DNA from: Ruegeria sp. A3M17
GTDB lineage: Bacteria; Pseudomonadota; Alphaproteobacteria; Rhodobacterales; Rhodobacteraceae
NCBI RefSeq assembly: GCF_003318255.1
Contig: NZ_QOCF01000019.1
Span: forward strand, 86,113 to 150,112
Direction of reading: 5' to 3'
DNA length: 64,000 nucleotides
The notes under the pieces are model-generated. The model did no database searches, was not told where the DNA came from, and saw only the letters and a program-made list of their open reading frames with translations. Within the stretch, counting starts at the first letter, position 1; the number at the start of each line of letters is the position of its first letter. The position numbers were made by a program, and so were the translations under genes. This document shows, piece by piece, positions 1 through 8,114 of this stretch.

Positions 1-186
1 CTTTCTCGGGGGATGCCATCGCCTCTTGTACAACCGCTTTCCGGAAAATGCCTGAAGTTTTCATACTTTCAGCAAATCTGAAACTGCACCTGTTACGCAC
101 GTCGTGCATTGGCGAAAACAGGCGCTCATCGTTGGCGCGGCAATCGGCAGCTTTGGGCCAAAAGTTGTTACATTTAAGCGAGAAAG

Positions 187-262
187 TGGTGCCTCAAGAG
201 GGCCTTAAACCCTGGGCCTTGTCCTTGCGAAGGGCCTGCTCTACCAGCTGAGCTATTGATGC
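187..262 (-). pseudogene. Degenerate tRNA-like structure
   Basis: Read on the minus strand this 76-nt stretch has tRNA proportions. A 7-bp acceptor stem (GCATCAA with TTGAGGC, one mismatch) is followed by an encoded ACCA end. A well-formed D arm reads TAGCTCAGCTGGTAGAGCA. The anticodon-loop position reads TTCGCAA, which would give anticodon CGC (Ala). The anticodon stem has two mismatches, and the T loop reads TTTAAGG, lacking the usual TTC start. It is either a decayed tRNA or a phage-type tRNA. It lies just outside the tRNA-Cys-bounded block. No protein gene is credible in bases 1-863. Confidence 0.4.
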
Positions 263-566
263 TTTCAGGCACGACTATGGCCCTACAAGCTCTTCTCATT
301 TGCCGGGAATTCGTTGGTTTCGCAAGCCATTCTCGCGGGGACCCGCTATTTTTTGAATGACGTGTACCACTAGTTGAGCCACGGAGGCATTCTTCGGTCA
401 TGCGAGGCAAAAAAGGCCCTGATAGTCACATAAAGTCTTTTCAAAATAGTTGGCCAAAAGGCTGCCGGCAAATTGATTGACTTGCAGTCTTGGGCGGGTA
501 CGTGTCCGGCGCTGTGGTGATGGTTGCAGGGAAATATAATAAAAACAGCAACTTATTTTATAAACG

Positions 567-613
567 TGGAGGCGAGTACCGGAATCGAACCGGTGTACAC
601 GGATTTGCAATCC
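567..613. repeat. attR-like: Left attachment-site repeat (3' half of tRNA-Cys)
   Basis: These 47 bases are identical, in the same orientation, to 13495-13541, which is the 3' half (anticodon loop to CCA) of the intact tRNA-Cys gene. Identity stops at the anticodon stem, after which the sequence diverges completely. A displaced tRNA 3' end is the classic trace of site-specific integration by a tyrosine recombinase. Confidence 0.85.
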
Positions 614-723
614 AGAAAGAGATAAATCAAAAACAACGGCTTAGGGGCGCAAAATGCCCCCTGACAAAAAGTGAACAAAAAGCGAAAGTTTCAAAGCCAA
701 ATTCGCCGGTTCAAAACGAAAAA

Positions 724-757
724 GGCCCCGTCACAGCGGCAACTGTGAACCGGGGCC
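724..757 (-). terminator. Rho-independent terminator-like hairpin
   Basis: GGCCCCG (724-730) and CGGGGCC (751-757) pair, and TCACAG (731-736) pairs with CTGTGA (743-748) around a 6-nt loop. A 2-nt bulge separates the two stem parts. On the minus strand the stem is followed by a run of five T (719-723). No minus-strand gene precedes it within the block, so it may be left from a deleted gene. It shares the CTGTGAAC core with the dyads at 1173-1255, so a binding-site role is also possible. A small GGGGC/GCCCC hairpin sits at 644-660. Confidence 0.55.
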
Positions 758-863
758 AAATAGAAAAAGCCTGTCAGCTTTCACCGAACATTAGCATGGG
801 CCAGTGTCTCTTCGCAAACGCTCAGTCGGCTTTTTCGTGGCCTCGGACCGGTGAGGTGGTCCA

Positions 864-1727
864 ATGAGCTGGCGCATCGCAAATGAATGCGCCGAGCGCC
901 GCTTTGGCAGCGCCGCGCGCAAGCAGATCATCATGTTCCTGGCCGATAAGGCGAGCGACGACGGCTCTGGTATCTGGTGTTCCAAGGGGACAATCCAGCG
1001 CCACACGGAGCTCAGCGAGAGCACGGTCAAGCGCACCATCATCGACTTCTTGCGCGAAGGCATTCTGATCGAGACGGGGCGGCGGCACTGCAAGAACGGC
1101 TACACCGTCATTTACCGTATCGTTCTGGAGCGCGTGGCTGCGCTCGAACCCACGGCCGAGCCCGACATTGAGACGGGGGTCACTGTGAACCCCGTCCAGC
1201 CTGAACCCGGTACGGGGTCCACAGTGAACGGGGTACGGGGTTCACGGTGGACCCCAAACCATCCTAAAACCATCCATAAACCACCTACGCGCAAGCGCGA
1301 GGCGGCGGCGGAGGTCGAAGATCTTGAATCTGAGAAGATCCTGGCGGCCTATCCTGAGGACAGGATCCGAGACCGGCGAACCAGTCTGCGCCTGATCGCA
1401 GGGGCCGTGAAAGCCGGAGTGAAACCCGATGATCTGAAGCAGGCGGTCAAAGCCTATGCGAAGGAAATCGAGGGCTACACCCGCAGCAAGGTTTGTTTCT
1501 CGGACAACTGGTTCAAGATGCGCCGATGGGAGAAGGGGCTTGCCCAGATCCAAGCCGACCGCGAGAAGGCGCGAGAGGCCGAAGCCAAGGGGCGCGCCAG
1601 CCTCGCCGAGTGGATCCACGAGCGCCATCCCCTGTGCCGCCACATCACAAACCGGCAGATCGAGGACTTGATCGCGTCAAGGATGGTGACGCCCGAACAG
1701 GTTCGCGCTGCGGTGCTGCAGGCGTGA
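864..1727 (+). CDS. HTH-domain replication-type protein of phage/plasmid origin
   Basis: A 287-aa protein. The N-terminal half (about residues 10-75) is a winged-helix/HTH domain of the HTH_36 kind found in phage and plasmid replication initiators (GTIQRHTELSESTVKR is the recognition region). A Pro/Thr/Asn-rich linker (about 100-145) is encoded by GC-rich dyad repeats, and a charged helical C-terminal part follows. The start ATG is preceded by GAGGTGG. It faces the hipBA pair. The combination of an initiator-like domain and internal repeats recalls lambda O with its intragenic origin, but replication function is inferred from fold and layout only. Confidence 0.6.
   Translation: MSWRIANECAERRFGSAARKQIIMFLADKASDDGSGIWCSKGTIQRHTELSESTVKRTIIDFLREGILIETGRRHCKNGYTVIYRIVLERVAALEPTAEPDIETGVTVNPVQPEPGTGSTVNGVRGSRWTPNHPKTIHKPPTRKREAAAEVEDLESEKILAAYPEDRIRDRRTSLRLIAGAVKAGVKPDDLKQAVKAYAKEIEGYTRSKVCFSDNWFKMRRWEKGLAQIQADREKAREAEAKGRASLAEWIHERHPLCRHITNRQIEDLIASRMVTPEQVRAAVLQA
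1173..1255. repeat. Three dyad/iteron-like repeats inside the HTH gene
   Basis: Three variants of GGGGTTCACAGTGAACCCC occur at about 1173-1195, 1212-1234 and 1234-1255. Each is an imperfect inverted repeat and all lie in the linker-coding part of the HTH gene. They are candidates for origin iterons or autoregulatory sites. A similar core, ACTGTGAACCGGGG, closes the hairpin at 724-757. Confidence 0.5.
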
Positions 1728-1741
1728 GTGTGGCTCGGTTG

Positions 1742-1811
1742 TTACGCTGTGGCGTAAAAAGTAGATATTTACGTTGTAGCGTAATTTGTTCTGATTTACG
1801 CTGTGCCGTAA
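1742..1811. promoter_or_regulatory. Three HipB-type operators
   Basis: Three 16-bp inverted repeats fit TTACGNTGTNNCGTAA at 1742-1757, 1769-1784 and 1796-1811. Their starts are exactly 27 bp apart. The last ends 13 bp before the hipB ATG. Helically phased palindromes upstream of hipBA are the known binding sites for HipB dimers and the HipAB complex, so these are probably the autoregulatory operators. Confidence 0.8.
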
Positions 1812-1824
1812 AAGGAGCCGCATC

Positions 1825-2070
1825 ATGGACCTCACAGCACGAACGGCCGAGCAGATCGGCGAGGCACTCCGCCGGACGCGCAAAGCGCGCGGCTGGACCC
1901 AAAGCGATATCAGCGCGCGCACGAATTTGCGCGTTGCGACGATTTCGTCGCTCGAGAATGGTGACGCGGGAACCAAGCTCGCCACTGTGCTCGCCGTCAT
2001 GGCCGCGCTTGGGCTTGAGTTCCGATTGGTGGAGCGCGGTGGTTCGCTTGAGATTGAGGACATCTTCTGA
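1825..2070 (+). CDS. hipB: HipB-type antitoxin (XRE family)
   Basis: An 81-aa XRE-family HTH protein. The HTH spans about residues 12-65, with WTQSDISARTNLRVATISSL covering the two recognition helices. The short C-terminal tail (EIEDIF) is the part that in HipB proteins inserts into the toxin. The ATG follows AGGAG. It overlaps hipA by one base (TGATG), so the two are translationally coupled. It should neutralise HipA and repress its own promoter through the three upstream palindromes. Confidence 0.85.
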   Translation: MDLTARTAEQIGEALRRTRKARGWTQSDISARTNLRVATISSLENGDAGTKLATVLAVMAALGLEFRLVERGGSLEIEDIF

Positions 2071-3362
2071 TGGCAAAACACGGGCGTAGTGGCACGATGC
2101 AGGTGCTTCTGAATGGAAGGCTGGTGGGGGCCTTGCGTCTTGCAGGTTCAGGTGCAATCAGCTTCATATATGATCCGGACTGGCTGTCGTGGGAACACGC
2201 CATGCCCATCTCGCTCTCCCTGCCGTTGCGCGAAGAGGCGCACCAAGGCGGACCTGTAATCGCTTATTTGGAAAACCTGCTGCCGGATAATCAGGCGATA
2301 CGCGAACGCGTTGCCGCTCGGGTGCGTGCTGGCGGTACGGACGCATGGCACATGCTGGAGAAGATCGGGCGCGATTGCGTGGGGGCTTTGCAGTTTGTTT
2401 CGGGTGAGATCCCCGAAGTTGGTGCACTCGAGGGTGAGCCAGTATCTGAAGCGCAGATAGCGGATATGCTGCGCAACCTTGCAAGCGCTCCGCTTGGCTT
2501 GGATGAGGAAGACGACTTTCGCATTTCCATCGCAGGGGCGCAGGAGAAAACGGCGCTGCTGCGCCATGAGGGCGCGTGGATACGTCCATCGGGACTTACC
2601 CCTACAACTCATATCCTAAAGACGCAGCTTGGCGTCCTGCCAGCGGGGATTGATTTGTCTGACAGTGTTGAGAACGAATTTTTCTGCATGAACCTCTGTC
2701 GCGCCATGGGCATGGATGTGGCTGAAGTCGAGATTGCCGACTTTGAAGACGTGCGGAGCCTTGTTGTGACGCGGTTTGACCGGCGCTGGACCAAAGACGG
2801 CCGCTTGATCCGCCTGCCGCAGGAGGATTTTTGTCAGGCGCTCACAGTTCCACCCAGCCAGAAATATCAAATGGATGGCGGGCCGGGGATCACCGAAGGG
2901 ATCGGGTTGCTGACGGGCAGTGACGACCCAGAAACAGATCAGCGCGCGTTCTTCCGTGCGCAGGTGCTTTTTTGGCTCTTGGGAGCGACAGACGGGCACG
3001 CAAAGAATTTTAGCATCGCATTGCGCCCCGGCGGGTTCCGCATGACCCCACTCTACGATGTGCTGAGCGCTCAGAAAGCCGTGGATGACGGTCAAATCCG
3101 CCAGAACCGGATGCGCCTCGCGATGGCCGTCGACGGACACTACCGGATCAACGAGGTGGTACCGCGTCATTTCCTGCAGGCTGCGAAGGCGGCAGGTTTT
3201 GGTGTGGCGCTAGCGGAAGAGATCTTGTCGGGCGTCGCGTCTGAGCTTGAACCCGCCTTGGACAAGACACTCGCAGACCTGCCGGATGGGTTTCCACAGC
3301 CTTTGGCGGAAGCCATCGCTGCAGGCATACGACGCCGTGCAGTTGCCTTTCATGCCGTATGA
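2070..3362 (+). CDS. hipA: HipA-type serine/threonine kinase toxin
   Basis: A 430-aa HipA-family kinase. Visible family features are the N-terminal HipA_N domain (1-110), the glycine-rich SIAGAQEKTALL loop (about 153-164), VTRFDRRW (about 233-240), the catalytic TDGHAKNFS (Asp308) and the metal-binding LYDV (Asp330). All catalytic residues look intact, so the toxin is probably functional. HipA kinases phosphorylate glutamyl-tRNA synthetase or other targets and cause growth arrest. Here it may help maintain the island. The length is normal and there is no frameshift. Confidence 0.85.
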   Translation: MAKHGRSGTMQVLLNGRLVGALRLAGSGAISFIYDPDWLSWEHAMPISLSLPLREEAHQGGPVIAYLENLLPDNQAIRERVAARVRAGGTDAWHMLEKIGRDCVGALQFVSGEIPEVGALEGEPVSEAQIADMLRNLASAPLGLDEEDDFRISIAGAQEKTALLRHEGAWIRPSGLTPTTHILKTQLGVLPAGIDLSDSVENEFFCMNLCRAMGMDVAEVEIADFEDVRSLVVTRFDRRWTKDGRLIRLPQEDFCQALTVPPSQKYQMDGGPGITEGIGLLTGSDDPETDQRAFFRAQVLFWLLGATDGHAKNFSIALRPGGFRMTPLYDVLSAQKAVDDGQIRQNRMRLAMAVDGHYRINEVVPRHFLQAAKAAGFGVALAEEILSGVASELEPALDKTLADLPDGFPQPLAEAIAAGIRRRAVAFHAV

Positions 3363-3402
3363 TCCGCAGATCATATTTTCGTTTTATGATCCGAGGGTCA
3401 TA
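3358..3402. repeat. Pair of 18-bp palindromes, 27 bp apart
   Basis: TATGATCCGCAGATCATA (3358-3375) and TATGATCCGAGGGTCATA (3385-3402) are inverted repeats. The first overlaps the hipA stop codon. The start-to-start spacing of 27 bp equals that of the HipB operators, but the sequence is unrelated. They resemble operators, yet no intact gene follows. Confidence 0.5.
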
Positions 3403-3896
3403 TCGGGTGGCAGGCCGAATTCCTGCAGTAACACGTATGTAGGTCCGGAGAACGCCACGATTGTTGGGTTGCAAAGGCCTCGCTCTATTCGACCCAGCGG
3501 ATTTTCCGTGTGAGGGGCGCCAATGCGGACCTTAGAGCGGATTGCAGCGAAGGCTAAGTGAGAGCCCTTCCCAAACCTTTAAGCCGACCGCAGCATCCGA
3601 CGCGAAGGGCGGATTCCAGACTTTCATGAGGTTGCGGGTTTCAGTCCAGCCCACGCGCTCGGCTGTGTCTGCACCCTAATCAGTTCACCCAAGCCCGTGA
3701 GCGTTTCATGCGGAAGTGTAGCGGCCTGAAAACCAGCCAAAATCAGGAATGGGCAGAGGTGCGCGAGGCATGGCGGGGGTACAACGACATGGGTTACTTC
3801 TAAAGAGGATATTCAACGCACACTTGAAGCGGTGAATTGCGCTAAGCAAAGTATTGAGTGATTGGCCAAACGGCCGTTTGGTCACTGGCGGTCAAC
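3403..3896. other. Gene-poor stretch with a possible gene remnant
   Basis: About 490 bp without a convincing gene. A short open frame at 3708-3803 (plus strand, 31 codons from ATG, ending EVREAWRGYNDMGYF) reads like the C-terminal remnant of a real protein. It is not recognised, and its upstream part runs into a stop near 3627. A perfect 16-bp palindrome, CCAAACGGCCGTTTGG, lies at 3866-3881 beside the end of the next minus-strand gene. It has no T-tract, so it is not a clear terminator. Confidence 0.3.
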
Positions 3897-4646
3897 TCAC
3901 CAGGGTTCGGCAAACGGCCGGATCGTTGTTTCAAACGACCAGACCGTCCGATCCTGATGTGCCATGTGGAATATCTCGTTGGCGATACCATTTGGATCGG
4001 CAAAAAAATCTTTGCGCTTGTGTGGCCAATCTGCGGGAGGTGTAAGCCAGCCCGGGCGATCGGCGTCGGTTTCCCCCAACCAACTTACATCGATGGCAGC
4101 ATCGACGATAACGTAGCCCACATGTATCCCCTGCGGTCCAAGGTCCCGCGCGAGGGCCTCGCACAGAACCCGTTGCGCAGCCTTAGTAGGGGCGAATAGA
4201 ACGTAGTTCGGCACCCCCCGCAGCGAAGCGGTATTGCCTGTCGCAAGGATCGTGCCGGTGCCTCGGTCCACCATGTCCGGGACAAAAAACCTGACAAAGT
4301 GCAGAAGTGCCGTCGTATTGACACGAAAATTCTTCTCCAGCTCTGACGGATCAACCTCCATGAGACGTCCGAAAGTGTGGGCAACAGCATTATGGATCAG
4401 AACCTGCGGAATGCCGAAGGAGCTGCGAATTCGGGACAGCGTATTCTCAAATGCCTGCAAATCCGAAATGTCGCATGGAAACGCAAAAGCCGTCTCGATC
4501 TCCTGTTCCAGTGCCGCGATGCGACCTTCATTCCGGGCAATCATTGCCACGTTGTAGCCGCTGGATGCGAACCTGCGCACGACAGACGTACCTGTTGCAT
4601 CACCGACACCTGTAATGATGCAAAGGGGCAAACTGGAAGACAGCAT
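3897..4646 (-). CDS. SDR-family oxidoreductase, non-canonical active site
   Basis: A 249-aa short-chain dehydrogenase/reductase fold. The N-terminal nucleotide loop reads TGVGDATG instead of TGxxxGxG, and NxA-type core positions are present (HNAVAH). Where classical SDRs have YxxxK there is FAPTK (Phe for the catalytic Tyr), and the Ser position falls in GNTAS. This looks like an SDR subgroup with a FAPxKAAQR signature, so ordinary carbonyl reduction is uncertain. It overlaps the upstream 140-aa gene by one base (ATGA) and is the last gene of a five-gene minus-strand run. Confidence 0.75.
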   Translation of the reverse strand: MLSSSLPLCIITGVGDATGTSVVRRFASSGYNVAMIARNEGRIAALEQEIETAFAFPCDISDLQAFENTLSRIRSSFGIPQVLIHNAVAHTFGRLMEVDPSELEKNFRVNTTALLHFVRFFVPDMVDRGTGTILATGNTASLRGVPNYVLFAPTKAAQRVLCEALARDLGPQGIHVGYVIVDAAIDVSWLGETDADRPGWLTPPADWPHKRKDFFADPNGIANEIFHMAHQDRTVWSFETTIRPFAEPW

Positions 4647-5068
4647 CAGGCCGCCCTCTGGTCTTCGATCTCCGTGAACGGCGCGCCGTACTTTTCGCTT
4701 TCGTCACCGTGTCGGACAACCTTCATGATTTCCGGATCATACTCATATGTGCGGATCCACTGCACTTGGCCTTTATCCATCAGCATATGCGAATGAGTGG
4801 ATCGCGCACGTTTGGTATATTCCACCTGCACCATGCGGCAGGCCTGCCCGCCAAAGGAATAGCTGTATTGGCTTGCACCCTGTGCCACAAACCGGACCTG
4901 ATACAGCTTCCAGTATTGCCCATCATGGTGATAAATACCGAACGTCAGTTCATGGGTGTCATACTGCCAACGCCATCTGTCGTCTTGATATATCAGTTCC
5001 CAGTCGGCAAGGGCGCTGCCGTCTTGAAGCCTGACCCCATTCTTGATCCATCCCAATGTATCTTGCAT
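4646..5068 (-). CDS. Conserved hypothetical protein
   Basis: About 140 aa, soluble, with no signal peptide. It is rich in Trp and Tyr and has a beta-strand-like pattern (WELIYQDDRWRW, FGIYHHDGQYWKLYQVRF), reminiscent of small beta-barrel or lipocalin-like folds. The family is not recognised. An ATG seven codons upstream (5089) exists, but a GGAG motif sits between the two ATGs, favouring the start at 5068. It is translationally coupled to the SDR at 3897-4646. Confidence 0.65.
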   Translation of the reverse strand: MQDTLGWIKNGVRLQDGSALADWELIYQDDRWRWQYDTHELTFGIYHHDGQYWKLYQVRFVAQGASQYSYSFGGQACRMVQVEYTKRARSTHSHMLMDKGQVQWIRTYEYDPEIMKVVRHGDESEKYGAPFTEIEDQRAA

Positions 5069-5188
5069 CTCTTTTTCTCCATTTTTCATATTGTTCGATA
5101 TGAATTTACCAAGTTGAGGTCCTGTTGGGTGTAATGTCGACCGGTCGCAGATGCCTCTTCCATGCGCCGCCGACTCGATACATCAACA

Positions 5189-6844
5189 TCACCCAATTGA
5201 GCCGAATGTCTCATAATGGATTTGCTCAACCGGAATGCCTTGTTCCTCCAGATCTGTACGAATTTGAGCGATGAACGACGTTGGACCGCATAGAAAGTAG
5301 TGCGCATCGACATTGCTAACCAATTCGGCAATGAGTTTGCCAGTGACGCGGCCCTTAGCATCGTAGTGCGTGCCGATTGTGTCCTCAATTTGCGGTCGAC
5401 TGTACAGGACATGTGATTTGATATTGGGACGATCCGCAACGAGATCGCGGACTTCCCCAGCGAACGGATGATGCCGGCCATCCCTGGCACCGTGAACAAA
5501 CCAAACAGGTCGGTTGCTGTTTTCAGCGGCGACCGCACGCAGGATACTCACCATCGGCGTGATACCGACACCGGCACTGATCAGAACAAGCGGACAGATG
5601 TTACATGTCATCATGAAGTCGCCGGCCGGATGGCGGCTCTCAATAATCGAACCCGGCTCAACATGGTCGTGGATGTATCTTGATACCAACCCCTTCGGCT
5701 CACGCTTAACGGTTATCCTGTAGCGGTCATCCTTCGGGGCGCTGGACAAAGAATAGGTGCGTCGCGCTGGTTCGTTTGCACCGGGAATATCGAGCTCGAT
5801 GGGCAGATGCTGCCCCGGTTCAAACGCGGGGAGTGGCCCACCATCGCGGGCTTCAAAAACAAAGGACGTGACGTCTTCGCTTTCAGATGTCTTTGCGATC
5901 AATCGCAGCGAGCGCACCGAGTCGGCGTCTACCTGCCAACGAAGTCCAACGGCGGACGGTAATTCGACAACTTCCTCGATATCTAGAGTAATCAATCGTC
6001 GAGCGCCTGGAAACGCAGTCAGATCATCGGGCTCCCAATCGATCGAGGCAGTCCCCGTAAGTTGCAGCAAACTGCTGTTTTCAAAATCGATAAAGAGGTA
6101 ACCCGCCCTCGGATCAAGAACGAGATTACCAATTGTGTTGTAGTGATTGTTGCCCGCGTAGTCCGGAAATTGCAGCTGGTTTTCATTGACAACCTGAACA
6201 AAGCCGCGATCTCCGCCTCTGTGTGACGCATCCATGCCAAAAGTCGGGCTTTCACCGTCGCCGCGATAACCCGTCGCGATGAAGAACGTATCAGCCGATC
6301 CAATCCATTCTCGTTGACTGACTGTAAGGCTGGAGCCGAGTTTTGCTGCCTTAGGCTGCGCAACACCAACCCTGTGCCATTCGCGTTCCCGGATATATTG
6401 CGGGCAGTTGCCAAACGATTGTTCAACAGCAAACGTGATGCTATTGGTTCGATCTTCCGATACCCGCCCATTGACCCGATTGCGTCGCCGTGTCGCCAGT
6501 TCAATGCCGAGTATACCGACGTCCGCACCCGCAACGAACGCATGTTCCAGCGCGTCGCCATTCGACGGTTTGGCCTCAATCACCAGATGTCGAAGATCTG
6601 GAGAGGTGACAAAGCCGTCCGGCCCCTCCAGCAGGGTTGCCCAGGGGCGACCCTCTTCATCGCGGGCCGCCGCTACAAGAAATGGCAAGGCGGTGTGAAA
6701 GTCACGGTGTTGATCCGGCAAAAAATCGCGAACGACCTTTTGCGCCCAATCCTCGATGTCACGGACGCCAAGCCTTTTTTGGACTGCGCGCTCGCCATGA
6801 TGAAATGGGGAGGCTCCGCTTGGTTTCTTTTTCTGTTCAGTCAT
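5189..6844 (-). CDS. PNPOx-like / ferredoxin-reductase-type flavoprotein fusion
   Basis: A 551-aa two-part protein. Roughly residues 20-290 resemble the pyridoxamine-phosphate-oxidase-like FMN-binding split barrel. The rest is an FAD/NAD(P) reductase module with the FAD motif RRTYSLSS, the nucleotide motif LISAGVGITPM and the terminal YFLCGP. Relatives often continue into a [2Fe-2S] ferredoxin domain after the reductase. This one stops at HYETFG plus three residues, so that domain is absent. The start at 6844 has GGAGG upstream; an in-frame codon at 6880 lacks one. Likely a flavin-dependent oxidoreductase; the substrate is unknown. Confidence 0.75.
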   Translation of the reverse strand: MTEQKKKPSGASPFHHGERAVQKRLGVRDIEDWAQKVVRDFLPDQHRDFHTALPFLVAAARDEEGRPWATLLEGPDGFVTSPDLRHLVIEAKPSNGDALEHAFVAGADVGILGIELATRRRNRVNGRVSEDRTNSITFAVEQSFGNCPQYIREREWHRVGVAQPKAAKLGSSLTVSQREWIGSADTFFIATGYRGDGESPTFGMDASHRGGDRGFVQVVNENQLQFPDYAGNNHYNTIGNLVLDPRAGYLFIDFENSSLLQLTGTASIDWEPDDLTAFPGARRLITLDIEEVVELPSAVGLRWQVDADSVRSLRLIAKTSESEDVTSFVFEARDGGPLPAFEPGQHLPIELDIPGANEPARRTYSLSSAPKDDRYRITVKREPKGLVSRYIHDHVEPGSIIESRHPAGDFMMTCNICPLVLISAGVGITPMVSILRAVAAENSNRPVWFVHGARDGRHHPFAGEVRDLVADRPNIKSHVLYSRPQIEDTIGTHYDAKGRVTGKLIAELVSNVDAHYFLCGPTSFIAQIRTDLEEQGIPVEQIHYETFGSIG

Positions 6845-6936
6845 CCAGACCTCCAAGCGTTGGCAGGCGTCGAAGTTCAAACATGTGATGATTTGTATGG
6901 GCTGGTTTTGTTATCCCATTGCTGATCAGAGTGTTC

Positions 6937-7311
6937 TCAAACATGCAGGTGAAACACCTTGTTCATGATCTTCCATTGCCCATCGACATTGAGCAGCGTG
7001 AACAGATCAGTAAATCGAAGGCCGGTCCAGTTTATCAATTCAAGCCGCGCCGTTGCGACGCTGTCGGCGAGATCAATGCTGGTTTGCTTCACCTCGAGCA
7101 TTGTCGCGGGACCGTTCTCGTCGTTCCAGGAAAAAAGTTCCTGGATTGGCCCAGCAAGAAGATTGTCTCCGACATATCCGAAAACTGTGGCGTCCGCATG
7201 GAAAGCAGGTTTCATGTCATCGCCTTTGCCGGACATTGCACCTTTGATGTACTGGTCAAGGACTTTGCCGATCGCATCATGGTGTTGTGCAATTGCGGTC
7301 AACTCATTCAT
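6937..7311 (-). CDS. NTF2-like (SnoaL / lumazine-binding-like) protein
   Basis: About 124 aa with the alpha+beta cone pattern of the NTF2 superfamily: an N-terminal helix with a YIKGAMSG turn, FHADATVFGYVGD, and a final WKIMNKVFHLHV strand. It most resembles the putative lumazine-binding branch. The ATG at 7311 has AGGAG 8 bases upstream; a GTG three codons earlier is less likely. It lies between an SDR and the flavoprotein fusion in the same direction, so a role in the same small-molecule conversion is plausible, but no catalytic residue can be assigned. Confidence 0.7.
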   Translation of the reverse strand: MNELTAIAQHHDAIGKVLDQYIKGAMSGKGDDMKPAFHADATVFGYVGDNLLAGPIQELFSWNDENGPATMLEVKQTSIDLADSVATARLELINWTGLRFTDLFTLLNVDGQWKIMNKVFHLHV

Positions 7312-7364
7312 CGCGTTCACTCCTGCTGTGTTGATGTAACAATTTGTCTGCGCTGAAGCCCGTC

Positions 7365-8114
7365 CTAGACCTGTACCATTCCGCCATCAGCGACGAGATC
7401 CGCTCCGGTGAAATAGCTTGCGTCATCGGAGGCGAGAAAGGCCACTGTTGCGGCGATTTCCTGCGGCTTTCCGGCGCGGCGAAGCGGTGTTTGTTCAGTG
7501 ACTTGGGTCGCGAATGCGTCGACTTCGTTTTTGCTCAGTCCGACTTTTTCCCACAGCGATGTCTCGATCAACCCTGGGCTGACAACGTTGACGCGGATGC
7601 CGCGGGGCGAGAGTTCGGCAGCCAGCGTGCGGCCAAGCGAACGAACCGCAGCCTTCGTTGCCGCATAAACGCTCGTGTTTGGCAACCCCGACTGAGCGAC
7701 GACAGAGGCGTTGAGAATAACCGACGCATTTATTGAAAGAATTGGCAGCGCCTTCTGAACCGTGAAAAAGAGACCCCGGACGTTTATCTGGAACAAACTG
7801 TCGAAGTGCTCTTCCGTCACTGCCTCGAATGGTGAAAACGGAGCAATCCCGGCATTTGCAAAGAGCACATCGACCCGGCCGTATTCCTCGCGTATCTCGG
7901 AAAACAGATGATCCAGATCATTGAGATTTGCGACATCCCCGCGAATGCCCCTGGCACGGTCGCCTAGCTCCGCAACGGCGGCATCCAAAGTGCGCTGGTC
8001 ACGTCCGGTGATGACGACCCGAGCGCCGTCGGAAATCAAGCGATGTGCGGTGGCCAGCCCAATCCCACTGGTGCCGCCAGTGATTACCGCGACCTTTCCG
8101 ATTAATTTGTTCAT
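7365..8114 (-). CDS. SDR-family oxidoreductase (classical)
   Basis: A 249-aa classical SDR with an intact TGGTSGIG cofactor loop, NAG motif (FANAGIAPF), Ser in NASVVAQS, catalytic YAATK and the GADLVADGG C-terminus. It should reduce a carbonyl or oxidise an alcohol with NAD(P). The start at 8114 follows AAGGAAG; an upstream in-frame start at 8162 would add 16 residues of non-SDR sequence. It is the first gene of the minus-strand run that ends at 3897. The substrate cannot be inferred. Confidence 0.85.
   Translation of the reverse strand: MNKLIGKVAVITGGTSGIGLATAHRLISDGARVVITGRDQRTLDAAVAELGDRARGIRGDVANLNDLDHLFSEIREEYGRVDVLFANAGIAPFSPFEAVTEEHFDSLFQINVRGLFFTVQKALPILSINASVILNASVVAQSGLPNTSVYAATKAAVRSLGRTLAAELSPRGIRVNVVSPGLIETSLWEKVGLSKNEVDAFATQVTEQTPLRRAGKPQEIAATVAFLASDDASYFTGADLVADGGMVQV

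Noticed and set aside
313..388. Second possible tRNA remnant
   Set aside because: A D-arm-like stretch is present but acceptor, anticodon and T arms do not pair.
3866..3881. 16-bp perfect palindrome as terminator of the SDR gene
   Set aside because: No T-run on either side; may be a binding site but nothing supports termination.
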